Below are positions 27,070 through 35,679 of a DNA stretch of 64,000 bases, piece after piece. The translations under genes were made by a program, and so were the position numbers. Source of the DNA: Leptospiraceae bacterium (GTDB taxonomy: Bacteria > Spirochaetota > Leptospiria > Leptospirales > Leptonemataceae); NCBI GenBank assembly GCA_026418015.1, contig JAOACE010000008.1:124001-188000 (forward strand). Direction: 5' to 3'. Below the pieces are notes generated by a model that saw nothing but the letters and a program-made list of their open reading frames with translations, did not search any database and had not been told where the DNA came from. Each line of letters starts with the position of its first letter. Position 1 is the stretch's first letter.

Positions 27070-28479
27070 ATGAATTTAAAAGTTTGTGTAATAGGTGCTG
27101 GTTCAACTGGCATTACGATTTGCAAAGCATTAAAGGATAAAAATATTGCTTTCGACTGTTACGAAAAAGGAAGCGATATTGGTGGCAATTGGCGTTTCGG
27201 CAATGACAATGGAATGAGTAATATTTATAAATCTCTTCATATCAATACCCATAGGGATAGAATGCAATACGAAGATTATCCTATGCCTAAGGATTACCCA
27301 GATTTTGCAGGACACGAATTGATTTATAAATACTTTCAGGATTATGTGAATCACTTTGGTTTAAGACCTTACATAAAGTTTAAAACAGGTGTAGAAAAAG
27401 TAGAGCCAGTTGAATACAAAAACAACATTATATGGAAGGTAACAACAGACAAAAACGAAGTAAACTATTATGATGCAGTTGTGGTTGCAAATGGTCACCA
27501 TTGGGCAGAACGCTGGCCAAATCCTCCCATACCTGGAACAGAAACTTTCAAAGGAGTAATTTTTCATAGCCATAAGTACGTAGATCCTCAAAATCCTGTA
27601 AATTTAATGGGTAAAAAAGTAGTAATCCTAGGAATGGGAAACAGTGCAATGGATATAGCTTGTGAACTTTCGGATAAATATGTTGCAAAAAAAGTAATCT
27701 TAACATCGCGAAGAGGTGCATGGATTATTCCGAATTATATGTTTGGTTTTCCCGTAGATAAATTTACTGGATTAGTACATCCTCTAACCCCATACCCACT
27801 ACAAAGAGCAATTTTTACCTTAGGATATAAAATTGCAATAGGAAACTTAGAACGATATGGTTTACCAAAGCCGGATCATAAAATTGGACAAGCACATCCT
27901 ACGATTTCGCAAGATCTCTTAGTGAGGTTTGGTAGAGGCGATATCACCTATAAACCCATGATAGAACGCTACGAAGGAAATACAGTTTACTTCCAAGATG
28001 GTTCGAAAGAAGAAGATGTAGATGCTGTAATCTACTGCACTGGATACGATGTAAAATTTCCATTTTTTGACAAAGAATTAATAGACAAACTACGCATCGA
28101 AGGAAATTATGTTCCTTTATACTTTAGGTTATTTACTCCGGAATTCCATAACTTGTTTTTTGGAGGACTTGTTCAACCATTAGGTGCAATTATGCCCATT
28201 GCAGAAAGACAAGGCAAATGGATAGCGAAATATCTAACGAATGAATATGCGCTACCCTCTTATGCAGATATGTGGGAATGGATTCGCAATTATCAAAAAG
28301 AGATTTCGAAACGATATGTGGCTTCTCCTCGTCATACGATGCAAGTGGATTATGATTTATTTATGTACCAAATGAAAAAAGAAATGCAAAAAGGCGAAAA
28401 AAGAGCAATAAAGATTAAGGACTTAAAAAATGTTCTACCATTATCGCAAGAATTCCAGAACAACAAAATTGCCGTATAG
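27070..28479 (+). CDS. Flavin-containing monooxygenase
   Basis: NADPH- and FAD-dependent monooxygenase of 469 residues, probably cytoplasmic. FAD motif VIGAGSTGITICKAL (about 7-21), the FMO/BVMO fingerprint FKGVIFHSHKYVD (about 158-170), and the NADPH motif VVILGMGNSAMDIACEL (about 178-194). A C-terminal CTGYD motif (near 318) is also present. Substrate cannot be read from sequence; FMOs oxidise N or S atoms, and some act as Baeyer-Villiger enzymes on carbonyls. A strong Shine-Dalgarno is present. The next gene starts inside its last 50 bases. Confidence 0.9.
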   Translation: MNLKVCVIGAGSTGITICKALKDKNIAFDCYEKGSDIGGNWRFGNDNGMSNIYKSLHINTHRDRMQYEDYPMPKDYPDFAGHELIYKYFQDYVNHFGLRPYIKFKTGVEKVEPVEYKNNIIWKVTTDKNEVNYYDAVVVANGHHWAERWPNPPIPGTETFKGVIFHSHKYVDPQNPVNLMGKKVVILGMGNSAMDIACELSDKYVAKKVILTSRRGAWIIPNYMFGFPVDKFTGLVHPLTPYPLQRAIFTLGYKIAIGNLERYGLPKPDHKIGQAHPTISQDLLVRFGRGDITYKPMIERYEGNTVYFQDGSKEEDVDAVIYCTGYDVKFPFFDKELIDKLRIEGNYVPLYFRLFTPEFHNLFFGGLVQPLGAIMPIAERQGKWIAKYLTNEYALPSYADMWEWIRNYQKEISKRYVASPRHTMQVDYDLFMYQMKKEMQKGEKRAIKIKDLKNVLPLSQEFQNNKIAV

Positions 28480-29416
28480 ATTATTAATTTTGTTTTTTTT
28501 AAAATCTTTCGCTCTATATTCCCAATGCGAATATCATCCATTAGAAAACGAAGGGTATATGCAGGTTTGGAATATAGAGCATCATTCTTCGCGATTTTTT
28601 CTAACTCTAACCTATATGATAAGCAATTTAGGAAAAGGGGATCTAAACAATGGACTAACCATTTACTTATACGATAAACAAAAAAAACAAGAGTATTTAA
28701 AAACGCTCGAATATACCAATAAAAAACTAAATGCTGTAAAAGATAAAATTTCTATACAATTAGAAAACCAAGCCAGTATAACAATGAACCATCATCTTTT
28801 GTGGATTCGTGCAAATTCTTCAGAAGAAGAACCAGTTTTTTTTACAGAATTTTCTATCCCAATAGATATAAACAACCAAAACCTTTCGATAAAATCTTCT
28901 TTATCTATAAAAAATAATCGCATATTTTATAATTTTATTTACCTACCACCACAAAGGATTACTTTCCGCTTTAACAATGAATCTTACGAATCCTTTGGAG
29001 CGATGGGAATGGAATGCTTGTATACAGAAGATAGTCCATTAAGTATCGCAAATTCTTTTTATTTTATTAGAAATTTTAATTATAAAAATAAATTATTAAT
29101 TTTTTTAATAAACGATAAAACTGGTAAAATCCATTTTAATCAAAACAACTATGATATAACAGATCAAAATAAATTATCTATAGAAAAAAAATTTTTGTTA
29201 GAAAATAGTCACTGTAAAATCGAAAGTAAATCCTTCGAATACTTAGGTGGCTTTTATGTATTAAACAATGTATCTGCAATTTTAAGATGGTTTTTAAGTT
29301 TAGTGGGTATAGAACCATATATCAAACATTACAAAACAAATTTATCGTATGATTGCTTTGATACAAAAGAAATCTTTCCTTTTATTCAATTTACCCATAT
29401 ACAATTAAAAAGATAA
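28430..29416 (+). CDS. Exported protein, possibly lipocalin-like; overlaps the monooxygenase gene
   Basis: A 328-residue protein with a basic N-terminus and a hydrophobic signal (about 18-31) followed by LYSQC, which could be a spirochaetal lipobox. The rest is beta-rich, with an early WNIEHHSSRFFLTLTYMISN segment and a central ESFGAMGMECLYTEDSP that recall two-domain lipocalin-like proteins (tocopherol cyclase or hydroxyneurosporene synthase type), but this is a weak impression. The ATG lies inside the monooxygenase gene in another frame, so the two are probably translationally coupled. A later Met (MQVWN) would remove the signal peptide and is less likely. Confidence 0.55.
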   Translation: MFYHYRKNSRTTKLPYRLLILFFLKSFALYSQCEYHPLENEGYMQVWNIEHHSSRFFLTLTYMISNLGKGDLNNGLTIYLYDKQKKQEYLKTLEYTNKKLNAVKDKISIQLENQASITMNHHLLWIRANSSEEEPVFFTEFSIPIDINNQNLSIKSSLSIKNNRIFYNFIYLPPQRITFRFNNESYESFGAMGMECLYTEDSPLSIANSFYFIRNFNYKNKLLIFLINDKTGKIHFNQNNYDITDQNKLSIEKKFLLENSHCKIESKSFEYLGGFYVLNNVSAILRWFLSLVGIEPYIKHYKTNLSYDCFDTKEIFPFIQFTHIQLKR

Positions 29417-29417
29417 A

Positions 29418-29446
29418 ATTTTTTTAAATACAGTTTTTAAAAAAAT
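29418..29446. terminator. AT-only hairpin between convergent genes
   Basis: Perfect 11-bp arms ATTTTTTTAAA / TTTAAAAAAAT around a 7-base loop. The T-runs on either strand suit a bidirectional terminator for the exported-protein gene and the methyltransferase gene, whose stop codon lies inside the right arm. The stem has no GC pairs, so strength is doubtful. Confidence 0.45.
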
Positions 29447-30993
29447 AGTTCTTTTTGTTGAGTGGAATCTTTTTTATATAATTTTAACAACTCTTGATCA
29501 TCGATCCCGAATTTTTCTATAAAACTTTTTGCATAAGACTTATATCCATGCTGATAATCTCTACTTACATATTTTATGTAAAATTCCATATCCTCGGAAT
29601 TCAGATAATTTGCAAGTCTATGAAGGTTTCCGTTAAATTTAATACAATATCCAGCATAAAAGGTATATTCTTCTTTTTCCCAGACGATAAAGTTTGGTTT
29701 TAGGTTTAAACTGCTTGTTAAAATTTTTTTTCCAAAAGAAGTATCTAATCCCTGGGATCTTCCGAAAGCATACCAACTAACTGAATTTGGCTTATGGTTA
29801 TCCCTGCTATCTAATATTTCTTTTATTGATAAAAAATATTTATATGTATTGGGAAACTTTGATTTTAATTCATCTTCTGGTATAATTACATGTTTATTTT
29901 TAATTTTTTTATAAGGAAAAATGATATATCTATTTTGATCTTCGTAAGAATCTTTTAGAATAGATGCTTTGATGATGGGTTTTAAAATATCTTTTTCGAT
30001 TTTAAAAATTCTTCCATCTTTTAAGACTATTTCTGCGGTTTTAGAATTAAACGTAGGATTCTGAAAAATATAATAATCATCAGCGAGTGTTGTTAAACCA
30101 ACATGAATCTTTGCTAATTTACCTAATGGAATACCTCGATTTTGAATATGCATTAATCGCTCTAAAACTTGATTTGAAGCTAATATCCAATTGTCATCGT
30201 TAAGGTTTGATAGTTTAACATGATCGATAAACTCAATCAAATCTCTTTTGCCTTTGTATAATTTAAACACATCTTTATTGTAAGATTTATCTAAGATAGT
30301 TATTAACGAATAAGTTGTAGCATTTTCGAACAATTGATGATGCTCAAAATCGATCAATTCTTTTAATATCTTTTTTGATTTTATGAATTTTCTTAGCATT
30401 TTTGCTGTATGAGTTTTTAAATATGTATTGGGTGTAATGTAGCCTAATCTACCTGTTCGGTTTAAAAGAAAATATCCTAGTTCGAAAAAGGTTATATATA
30501 TATCAGTAGACCCTTTTTGGCAGAAGCTCCAAGTATTTTGAATTTGGTTTCTTATTTTTATTGGTAAATTCTGAATTCTTATATAAGGTGGATTACCTAC
30601 CACGAAATCGAACCAACCAAATAATTTCGAAATAAATGATTTATCTGTACTGTCTTCGTTATAGAGATTCCATTCTACATCATAAATATTATAAGAAGCA
30701 GCGATTTGATCTAATTGTTCTTTACATATTGTGATAGCATTTTTATCCAAATCTATACCAAAGATATTGTTTTCTAATAAGGATTTTATTTCTTTTTTTT
30801 GAATCTTATGATTCATCGCATCGCGTATAAATCTATCTACAATAATGACGAGAAAAGCACCATCGCCACAAGCAGGATCAATAATTTTTTTATTGTATAT
30901 ATTTTCTTTATAGTCTAAATGATCGAGAATTAGGTTTACTATCCAATTAGGTGTATAAATTTTGCCATAGAGCTTTTTTTCTTGGATTTTCAT
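29437..30993 (-). CDS. N6-adenine DNA methyltransferase (Eco57I/TaqI-like)
   Basis: Gamma-type amino-methyltransferase of 518 residues. AdoMet motif I is DPACGDGAFL (39-48) and the catalytic motif IV is NPPY (134-137). The C-terminal half (about 240-500) looks like a TaqI-type target-recognition domain, with IHVGLTTLADDYYIF near 290. No nuclease domain is fused at the N-terminus, which starts directly with the family element KIYTPNWIVNLIL. Shine-Dalgarno AAGGGA. It lies just downstream of the DUF262/DUF1524 gene on the same strand, suggesting a modification-restriction pair. It could also be an orphan methyltransferase. Recognition site unknown. Confidence 0.85.
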   Translation of the reverse strand: MKIQEKKLYGKIYTPNWIVNLILDHLDYKENIYNKKIIDPACGDGAFLVIIVDRFIRDAMNHKIQKKEIKSLLENNIFGIDLDKNAITICKEQLDQIAASYNIYDVEWNLYNEDSTDKSFISKLFGWFDFVVGNPPYIRIQNLPIKIRNQIQNTWSFCQKGSTDIYITFFELGYFLLNRTGRLGYITPNTYLKTHTAKMLRKFIKSKKILKELIDFEHHQLFENATTYSLITILDKSYNKDVFKLYKGKRDLIEFIDHVKLSNLNDDNWILASNQVLERLMHIQNRGIPLGKLAKIHVGLTTLADDYYIFQNPTFNSKTAEIVLKDGRIFKIEKDILKPIIKASILKDSYEDQNRYIIFPYKKIKNKHVIIPEDELKSKFPNTYKYFLSIKEILDSRDNHKPNSVSWYAFGRSQGLDTSFGKKILTSSLNLKPNFIVWEKEEYTFYAGYCIKFNGNLHRLANYLNSEDMEFYIKYVSRDYQHGYKSYAKSFIEKFGIDDQELLKLYKKDSTQQKELFF

Positions 30994-31002
30994 AGAATTC
31001 CC

Positions 31003-31083
31003 TTAACTTTTTAATTTACATAAATGAAAAATCTTTTCTATAAAATTTTCGACAGAAAATTCATTTTCCAAATAATGAATCAT
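31003..31083 (-). CDS. Possible small protein or gene remnant between the two defence genes
   Basis: From the ATG at 31083 a 26-residue reading frame (starting MIHYLENEFSVENFIEKIF) runs to a TAA at 31003, ten bases before the methyltransferase ATG. The same frame is open upstream to about 31120 without a start codon (KNELIFSEE). The amphipathic, charged composition looks coding-like compared with the surrounding AT-only DNA. No Shine-Dalgarno is visible. It may be a tiny protein or the 3' remnant of a lost gene. Confidence 0.25.
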   Translation of the reverse strand: MIHYLENEFSVENFIEKIFHLCKLKS

Positions 31084-31167
31084 TTCTTCCGAAAAAATTA
31101 ATTCATTTTTATATAAATTTTAATATAATTATTTTATAAAAAATAAATATATTTTTCAATAATAAAT

Positions 31168-33375
31168 TCAATCTATCAATATTTCTACATCTTTTTCGTT
31201 TAAAGAAAATTTTTTCATAAGTTTTGCAATTCTTTCTAGGCAATTAGCAGAAGAAATATTCACATGTATATAGTATTCATCGTCCGAAATTTCTAGAACA
31301 CTTTTTTTAAGTTCACCTTGTAAGGTTTTATATCGCTTTAATAATTCACTTCTTTTCGAAGCTTTTAATTTAAACGTTGAACCATCAATAATAACATCAT
31401 CCTTAGAAAATAATTCATTTTGATTTTTTAAGATAGAATCAAAATCATAGTCTGGATCATTTTTAAAAAAATTGATAAACTCTATAAATACATCTTGCCA
31501 TGTATCTACATAGATTTTATTTTCGAAAATTCGTATCAACATAGGAGTACTACCTCTTGCTGCTTCTTCTACAAAGGGATCTAATGGCGAAATCGACTCG
31601 CCTTCGAATACATTTGTATTCCAGTTTCTTTCGTATTTGTATTCTTCGGGTAATGAAAATGTTTCTAGAAAACACTTTATCATCGTACTCTGGTGTTCTA
31701 AAATGGATTCTAAATTCCATTGGGTTTTATTAATAATAAAGTTTTTATAAAAAAGTTTTGATTGTTGAAGTCGTTTTTTCTTTTCGCTAAAAGTCAATTC
31801 AATCATTTCTTTTTTAAAATCGGTAAGTATTAGGTTTCCTATGTTGTATAAATATTTGTTATGGATTTCGTGATAATTTTCTCCTAATTCTTTTTGCCAA
31901 CTAATATTAAGTTTTACAGGCATAATATGTTCAATAACAATAGAATCATTTTCCCATTCGAAGGTCTTACCAGAATTACGTTCTTCGATTTTTGCTAAGA
32001 TAAATTTCGCGTATTTTTTATAATCTTTATCAAAATTTACTTCTTTTAGTTGCTCTTCTACTTCTAGATCGTTGGGTAGTCTTAGCTTATAGAATAAATT
32101 CGAAAGAACCTCCATCATCGTAACTTTATTCCTTGCTAAATCGGGAATCTTTTTAGATAGTTTAACGATATCTTTATTTTCTCCTTGGGTTAATCCCAAG
32201 ATTCTTCTTCGGATTAAATAGGTTCTAATTGTTTCTAACATTTCGATCAAAGACTCGTCTTGAATTTTTAAGTCATTTTTTCCGTATTGATGGTATTCTA
32301 GTAATCCCATAACAAAGGGTTTAAATGCTTCTGCTTTAATATGATGAAAGATATCTTTTAATAATTCTTTGATTTTTAAATTTCGTTCTACGTCATTCGA
32401 TATAAGATCTTGATGATCAAAAACAATCCATTTGTAGAGCTTTACGTATTTTACAATATCATTAACAAAATCATTTACGCGATTAGAAAAATTTTCTTCG
32501 ACAAAATCTCTAAAACGTTGATATAAGTCTTTTGTATTAGATGCATTTACCACTTTTAATGGTTCTTGCTTTTTATACTGTAAATAATCTCTAAAAAAAT
32601 AAGAGGTTTGCTCCCCTAAAACATTTTCGATCTTTTTATGCCAAATCTCGTCGTATATTTCGTCTTGTTGGCTTGTGTCGAATTTTAACAATACATAGTT
32701 TCGAATCAAATCCGAAAGTGTTAATGCTTTTCCCATAGAGTTTAAGGTTTCGAAGATTACTTGGGGATCTTCTCCTTTATGAGGTCTTTCGTCTAAAAAG
32801 ATTACAGCTACATTCAAACGCTTTAAGGTTAAAATAAAATGTTCGAATTTAAGTCTTGGATCCTTCGAAAACATGGTTTTTATTTTTTTATAAAAATATT
32901 CATATGCTTTGATAATCTTATGATTTTTATCTTTAAAACCTTTCTCTAAGATAATAGATTGATAAGCCTTCCAATCGTTTGTAACTTGTTTTAATTTGAT
33001 TTTTTCTACAAAAGGAGAAGAATCGTTGTATAAATAGTTTTTATTGATAAACTCTTTTTGCTCTTTACTATCTACGTTATTTCTTAAAGCAATCAAAAAA
33101 ATCAATGTCGTCGTCAATCTTTGCTGGCCATCTATAATAATGGCTTTTGTCGAATATTGAGCATCTTCTTCTTTTAAGACAATGGTACCAAAAAAATGTT
33201 CTAGTTTATCTTTCTGATTAGGATCTAATTCAGATTCTATAATTCGAGATATATCGTAAATATAACGCTCTAGTTCTTGTTCTTCCCAAGAATACACTCT
33301 TTGGAATGGTGGAATATAAAACGAATAATTATTTTTCGACAAAACATTATGAATTGTATCCGATAGTGCCTTCAT
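31168..33375 (-). CDS. DUF262/DUF1524 protein (GmrSD-like type IV restriction family)
   Basis: A 735-residue protein. The N-terminal DUF262 (ParB/Srx-like NTPase) has IPPFQRVYSWEEQE (21-34) and IIDGQQRLTTT (80-90). An alpha-helical middle follows, then a DUF1524 HNH-like nuclease region near 475-530 with IEHIMPVKL and YNIGNLILTD. The Asn usually found after GNLxL (as in LTGxNSELSNKxF) reads LTDFKKEMIELTF here, so one HNH position is changed. A C-terminal domain of about 150 residues (from about 590) is not recognised. Related GmrSD proteins cut modified phage DNA. The next gene downstream is a DNA methyltransferase. Confidence 0.85.
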   Translation of the reverse strand: MKALSDTIHNVLSKNNYSFYIPPFQRVYSWEEQELERYIYDISRIIESELDPNQKDKLEHFFGTIVLKEEDAQYSTKAIIIDGQQRLTTTLIFLIALRNNVDSKEQKEFINKNYLYNDSSPFVEKIKLKQVTNDWKAYQSIILEKGFKDKNHKIIKAYEYFYKKIKTMFSKDPRLKFEHFILTLKRLNVAVIFLDERPHKGEDPQVIFETLNSMGKALTLSDLIRNYVLLKFDTSQQDEIYDEIWHKKIENVLGEQTSYFFRDYLQYKKQEPLKVVNASNTKDLYQRFRDFVEENFSNRVNDFVNDIVKYVKLYKWIVFDHQDLISNDVERNLKIKELLKDIFHHIKAEAFKPFVMGLLEYHQYGKNDLKIQDESLIEMLETIRTYLIRRRILGLTQGENKDIVKLSKKIPDLARNKVTMMEVLSNLFYKLRLPNDLEVEEQLKEVNFDKDYKKYAKFILAKIEERNSGKTFEWENDSIVIEHIMPVKLNISWQKELGENYHEIHNKYLYNIGNLILTDFKKEMIELTFSEKKKRLQQSKLFYKNFIINKTQWNLESILEHQSTMIKCFLETFSLPEEYKYERNWNTNVFEGESISPLDPFVEEAARGSTPMLIRIFENKIYVDTWQDVFIEFINFFKNDPDYDFDSILKNQNELFSKDDVIIDGSTFKLKASKRSELLKRYKTLQGELKKSVLEISDDEYYIHVNISSANCLERIAKLMKKFSLNEKDVEILID

Positions 33376-33438
33376 AATAGATAAATTTTATTATTTCTTC
33401 TTAATTGTCAAATTATATAAATAAATTTTAATAAATTT

Positions 33439-33672
33439 TTATTTTTTTTTATAAGGAATACAAGCATTTATACGAATGATTTCGTTTTCTCTAAAAATGA
33501 TGATTCTTCCTATTTGCATATCATTCAAAAGACATTTTTTGCACAAGAAAGGTTCAGGAGTTAAATGACAGAATCGAATATCATAGATTTCGTAAGCAAA
33601 AGTATAAACCTTTTCTTTATCTTGGCAATCCAAAGAAAAATTCAAAATAACATATAAAAAAATGATTTTCAA
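33439..33672 (-). CDS. Small Cys-rich lipoprotein (TTG start)
   Basis: The longest frame runs from an ATG at 33750, but that start lies inside divergent pyrB and precedes the hydrophobic segment by many residues. A TTG at 33672 gives a 77-residue protein starting with a compact signal peptide KIIFLYVILNFSLDC, whose Cys fits a spirochaetal lipobox. The mature part has four more Cys, two in an LCKKC motif, and ends in a basic tail. I do not recognise the family. Start choice is inference. Confidence 0.42.
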   Translation of the reverse strand: MKIIFLYVILNFSLDCQDKEKVYTFAYEIYDIRFCHLTPEPFLCKKCLLNDMQIGRIIIFRENEIIRINACIPYKKK

Positions 33673-33683
33673 AATGTTTATTC

Positions 33684-33689
33684 TATAAT
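33684..33689 (+). promoter_or_regulatory. Candidate -10 element of pyrB
   Basis: A perfect TATAAT at 33684-33689 lies 16 bases before the pyrB ATG at 33706. No convincing -35 and no Shine-Dalgarno were seen, so the leader would be about nine bases. Confidence 0.35.
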
Positions 33690-33705
33690 TCCTGGGTTTT
33701 ATTAA

Positions 33706-34647
33706 ATGAAGCCAGAATTCCCTCATAAAGATATTATCGATCCAGATCAATTTTCCAAAAAGGATTTAGAAACCATATTAGACACAACAGAATATATCAT
33801 TAAATTACAAAAACAGAAAAAAATTCATAGAATTCTCGATGGTTATTTGATGGCATCCCTATTTTTTGAATCTTCTACAAGAACAAGACTCAGCTTCGAA
33901 ACTGCTATGCATCGCTTAGGTGGGAAAGTAATTACTACTGTGGGCTTTCAATTTTCTAGCATTAGTAAAGGCGAAACTTTATTCGATACCATGAAGATGA
34001 TCGAAGCGTATGCAGATATTGCAGTAATACGCCATCCCGTAGAAGGTTCTAGTAGAATTGCTGCAAGTGCTGTTTCTATTCCAATTATTAATGCTGGCGA
34101 TGGCGCGGGACATCATCCTACACAAGCATTATTGGATTTGTATACCATCTACAAAGAAAGAAACACTATCGATGGTTTAAAAATTGCTTTTATAGGGGAT
34201 TTAAAATTTGGACGAACCATACACAGCTTAGTAAAACTTTTAATGCACTACGATGTAGAAATGATTTTTATTTCTCCTGTGGATTTAGCTATACCAGAAG
34301 CATACAGAAAAGAACTAAAAAAGAAAAACATACAATTCGAAGAAACAGAAGATATAAAAGCTTTCTGGGATTGCGATGTTGCTTATGTAACAAGAATTCA
34401 AGAAGAGCGATTTGTAGACAAAGAAGAATACGAACGCCTTAAAAACAGCTATGTAGTCAATAAAGCATTGGTATTAGCATCGAAAAAAAATACATTGATT
34501 ATGCATCCATTACCACGAGTAAACGAACTTTCCACCGATGTAGATGATTTACCCAATGCAGCTTATTTTAGACAAGCACGTTATGGTGTAGATGTTAGAA
34601 TGGCACTTTTATGTCTTTGTCTACACGTCGATCTACCAGATATTTAA
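33706..34647 (+). CDS. pyrB: Aspartate carbamoyltransferase catalytic subunit
   Basis: Second step of pyrimidine synthesis, joining carbamoyl phosphate and aspartate. 313 residues, typical length. Carbamoyl-phosphate loop [10 protein letters not shown] (56-65), [15 protein letters not shown] in the middle and [10 protein letters not shown] near residue 265, followed by [17 protein letters not shown] with the aspartate-binding region. No PyrI regulatory gene follows; the next gene starts 3 bases later and encodes a hydrolase. No Shine-Dalgarno; a TATAAT lies 16 bases upstream of the ATG. Confidence 0.96.
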   Translation: MKPEFPHKDIIDPDQFSKKDLETILDTTEYIIKLQKQKKIHRILDGYLMASLFFESSTRTRLSFETAMHRLGGKVITTVGFQFSSISKGETLFDTMKMIEAYADIAVIRHPVEGSSRIAASAVSIPIINAGDGAGHHPTQALLDLYTIYKERNTIDGLKIAFIGDLKFGRTIHSLVKLLMHYDVEMIFISPVDLAIPEAYRKELKKKNIQFEETEDIKAFWDCDVAYVTRIQEERFVDKEEYERLKNSYVVNKALVLASKKNTLIMHPLPRVNELSTDVDDLPNAAYFRQARYGVDVRMALLCLCLHVDLPDI

Positions 34648-34650
34648 ACT

Positions 34651-35514
34651 ATGCAAATAAAACAGTTCAACTTTACTACTAGCGATAATACAAGATTATT
34701 CAGTAAAATTTGGCTTCCAGAAGAATTTAACCCAGATAAAGTAATTGTATTTCATCACGGATTAGGTGAACATTGTGATCGCTATCAAAACCTTATCCAA
34801 TCTTTGATAGACCAACAATATTCTTTTTTTAGCTATGATATGCGAGGACATGGTCGTTCAGAAGGGAATCGAGGTGACGCAGAAAACATTCAACAATTGG
34901 TGATAGATTTAGAAGATTTTATTTATTTTATAAAAAAAGAATATAAAGTAAATCAACCAATTTTATTAGGACATTCACTAGGTGGTTTAATTACAAGCTA
35001 CTTTGCAGTAAGACATTCAAACCAAGAAGAAATAAAAGCATTGGTTTTAAGTGCGCCTGCATTAGAAGTATCCTTAAATTTTCTTCAGACTATTAAATAC
35101 TATATAGGATTATTTTTATTTTATGTTAAACCAGACTTAATATTAAAATCCGAAATTAACCCACAATTTCTCTCGCACGATAAGACTGTGGTTCAAAAGT
35201 ATATAGACGATCCACTCGTACATCCCTATCTTAGCGTTCGATTAGGAATTGATATCATGAACGCGATAAAAATTGTTCATCGACATGCTTCTAAGATTAA
35301 AATTCCTACTTGGATCGGACATGGCACTATGGATAAAATCACCTCTTCTACTGGATCCGAAAAATTTTTTCGACTAATCCGTTCAGAAAACAAGGTTTTA
35401 AGATTATATCAAGGTTTATATCACGAAATTTTTAACGAAGTTACAAATATTCCCTTAGAAGACTTAAAAGCGTGGATTTTGAGTTTAGAAAATACATCCA
35501 ATCATAAATATTAA
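34651..35514 (+). CDS. Alpha/beta hydrolase, monoacylglycerol lipase-like
   Basis: A 287-residue serine hydrolase. HHGLGEH near residue 31 forms the oxyanion segment, YDMRGHGRSEG near 65 is the family signature, and the nucleophile elbow is GHSLGG (about residues 108-113, Ser110). The late DK in IGHGTMDKITSS and the His in QGLYHEIFNE complete the Asp/His positions. The pattern is that of monoglyceride lipase/lysophospholipase proteins; a cytoplasmic role is expected because no signal peptide is present. It is tightly linked to pyrB (3 bases) and precedes the phasin-like gene. Confidence 0.85.
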   Translation: MQIKQFNFTTSDNTRLFSKIWLPEEFNPDKVIVFHHGLGEHCDRYQNLIQSLIDQQYSFFSYDMRGHGRSEGNRGDAENIQQLVIDLEDFIYFIKKEYKVNQPILLGHSLGGLITSYFAVRHSNQEEIKALVLSAPALEVSLNFLQTIKYYIGLFLFYVKPDLILKSEINPQFLSHDKTVVQKYIDDPLVHPYLSVRLGIDIMNAIKIVHRHASKIKIPTWIGHGTMDKITSSTGSEKFFRLIRSENKVLRLYQGLYHEIFNEVTNIPLEDLKAWILSLENTSNHKY

Positions 35515-35611
35515 TTCATTTTAATCTAACTCCAATATTTTTACCAGAAAAAAATTCCCTAAATTTTAAGAAAATTTTTTCGTAAAATAAACAAAAAAAT
35601 ATAAAAAATGA

Positions 35612-35638
35612 TTGTCAGATTAGTGCAGTGCATAAAAT
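35612..35638 (+). promoter_or_regulatory. Candidate promoter of the phasin-like gene
   Basis: TTGTCA at 35612-35617 and TAAAAT at 35633-35638 with a short 15-bp spacer. The first TGC-N3-GCA repeat (35624-35632) falls between the two elements, a position typical of repressor operators. Confidence 0.4.
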
Positions 35639-35659
35639 TGGTATTGTGCAATGCACAAT
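35624..35659. promoter_or_regulatory. Two TGC-N3-GCA inverted repeats (putative operators)
   Basis: TGC-AGT-GCA at 35624-35632 and TGC-AAT-GCA at 35647-35655, centres 23 bp apart, about two helical turns. The second extends to a 7-bp perfect inverted repeat ATTGTGC-AAT-GCACAAT (35643-35659). Both lie between the hydrolase gene and the phasin-like gene. The half-site pattern matches what I recall for PhaR, the repressor of phasin genes in PHB-producing bacteria; identity of the regulator here is inference. Confidence 0.5.
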
Positions 35660-35679
35660 AAAATACAATGGAGGTTCCT

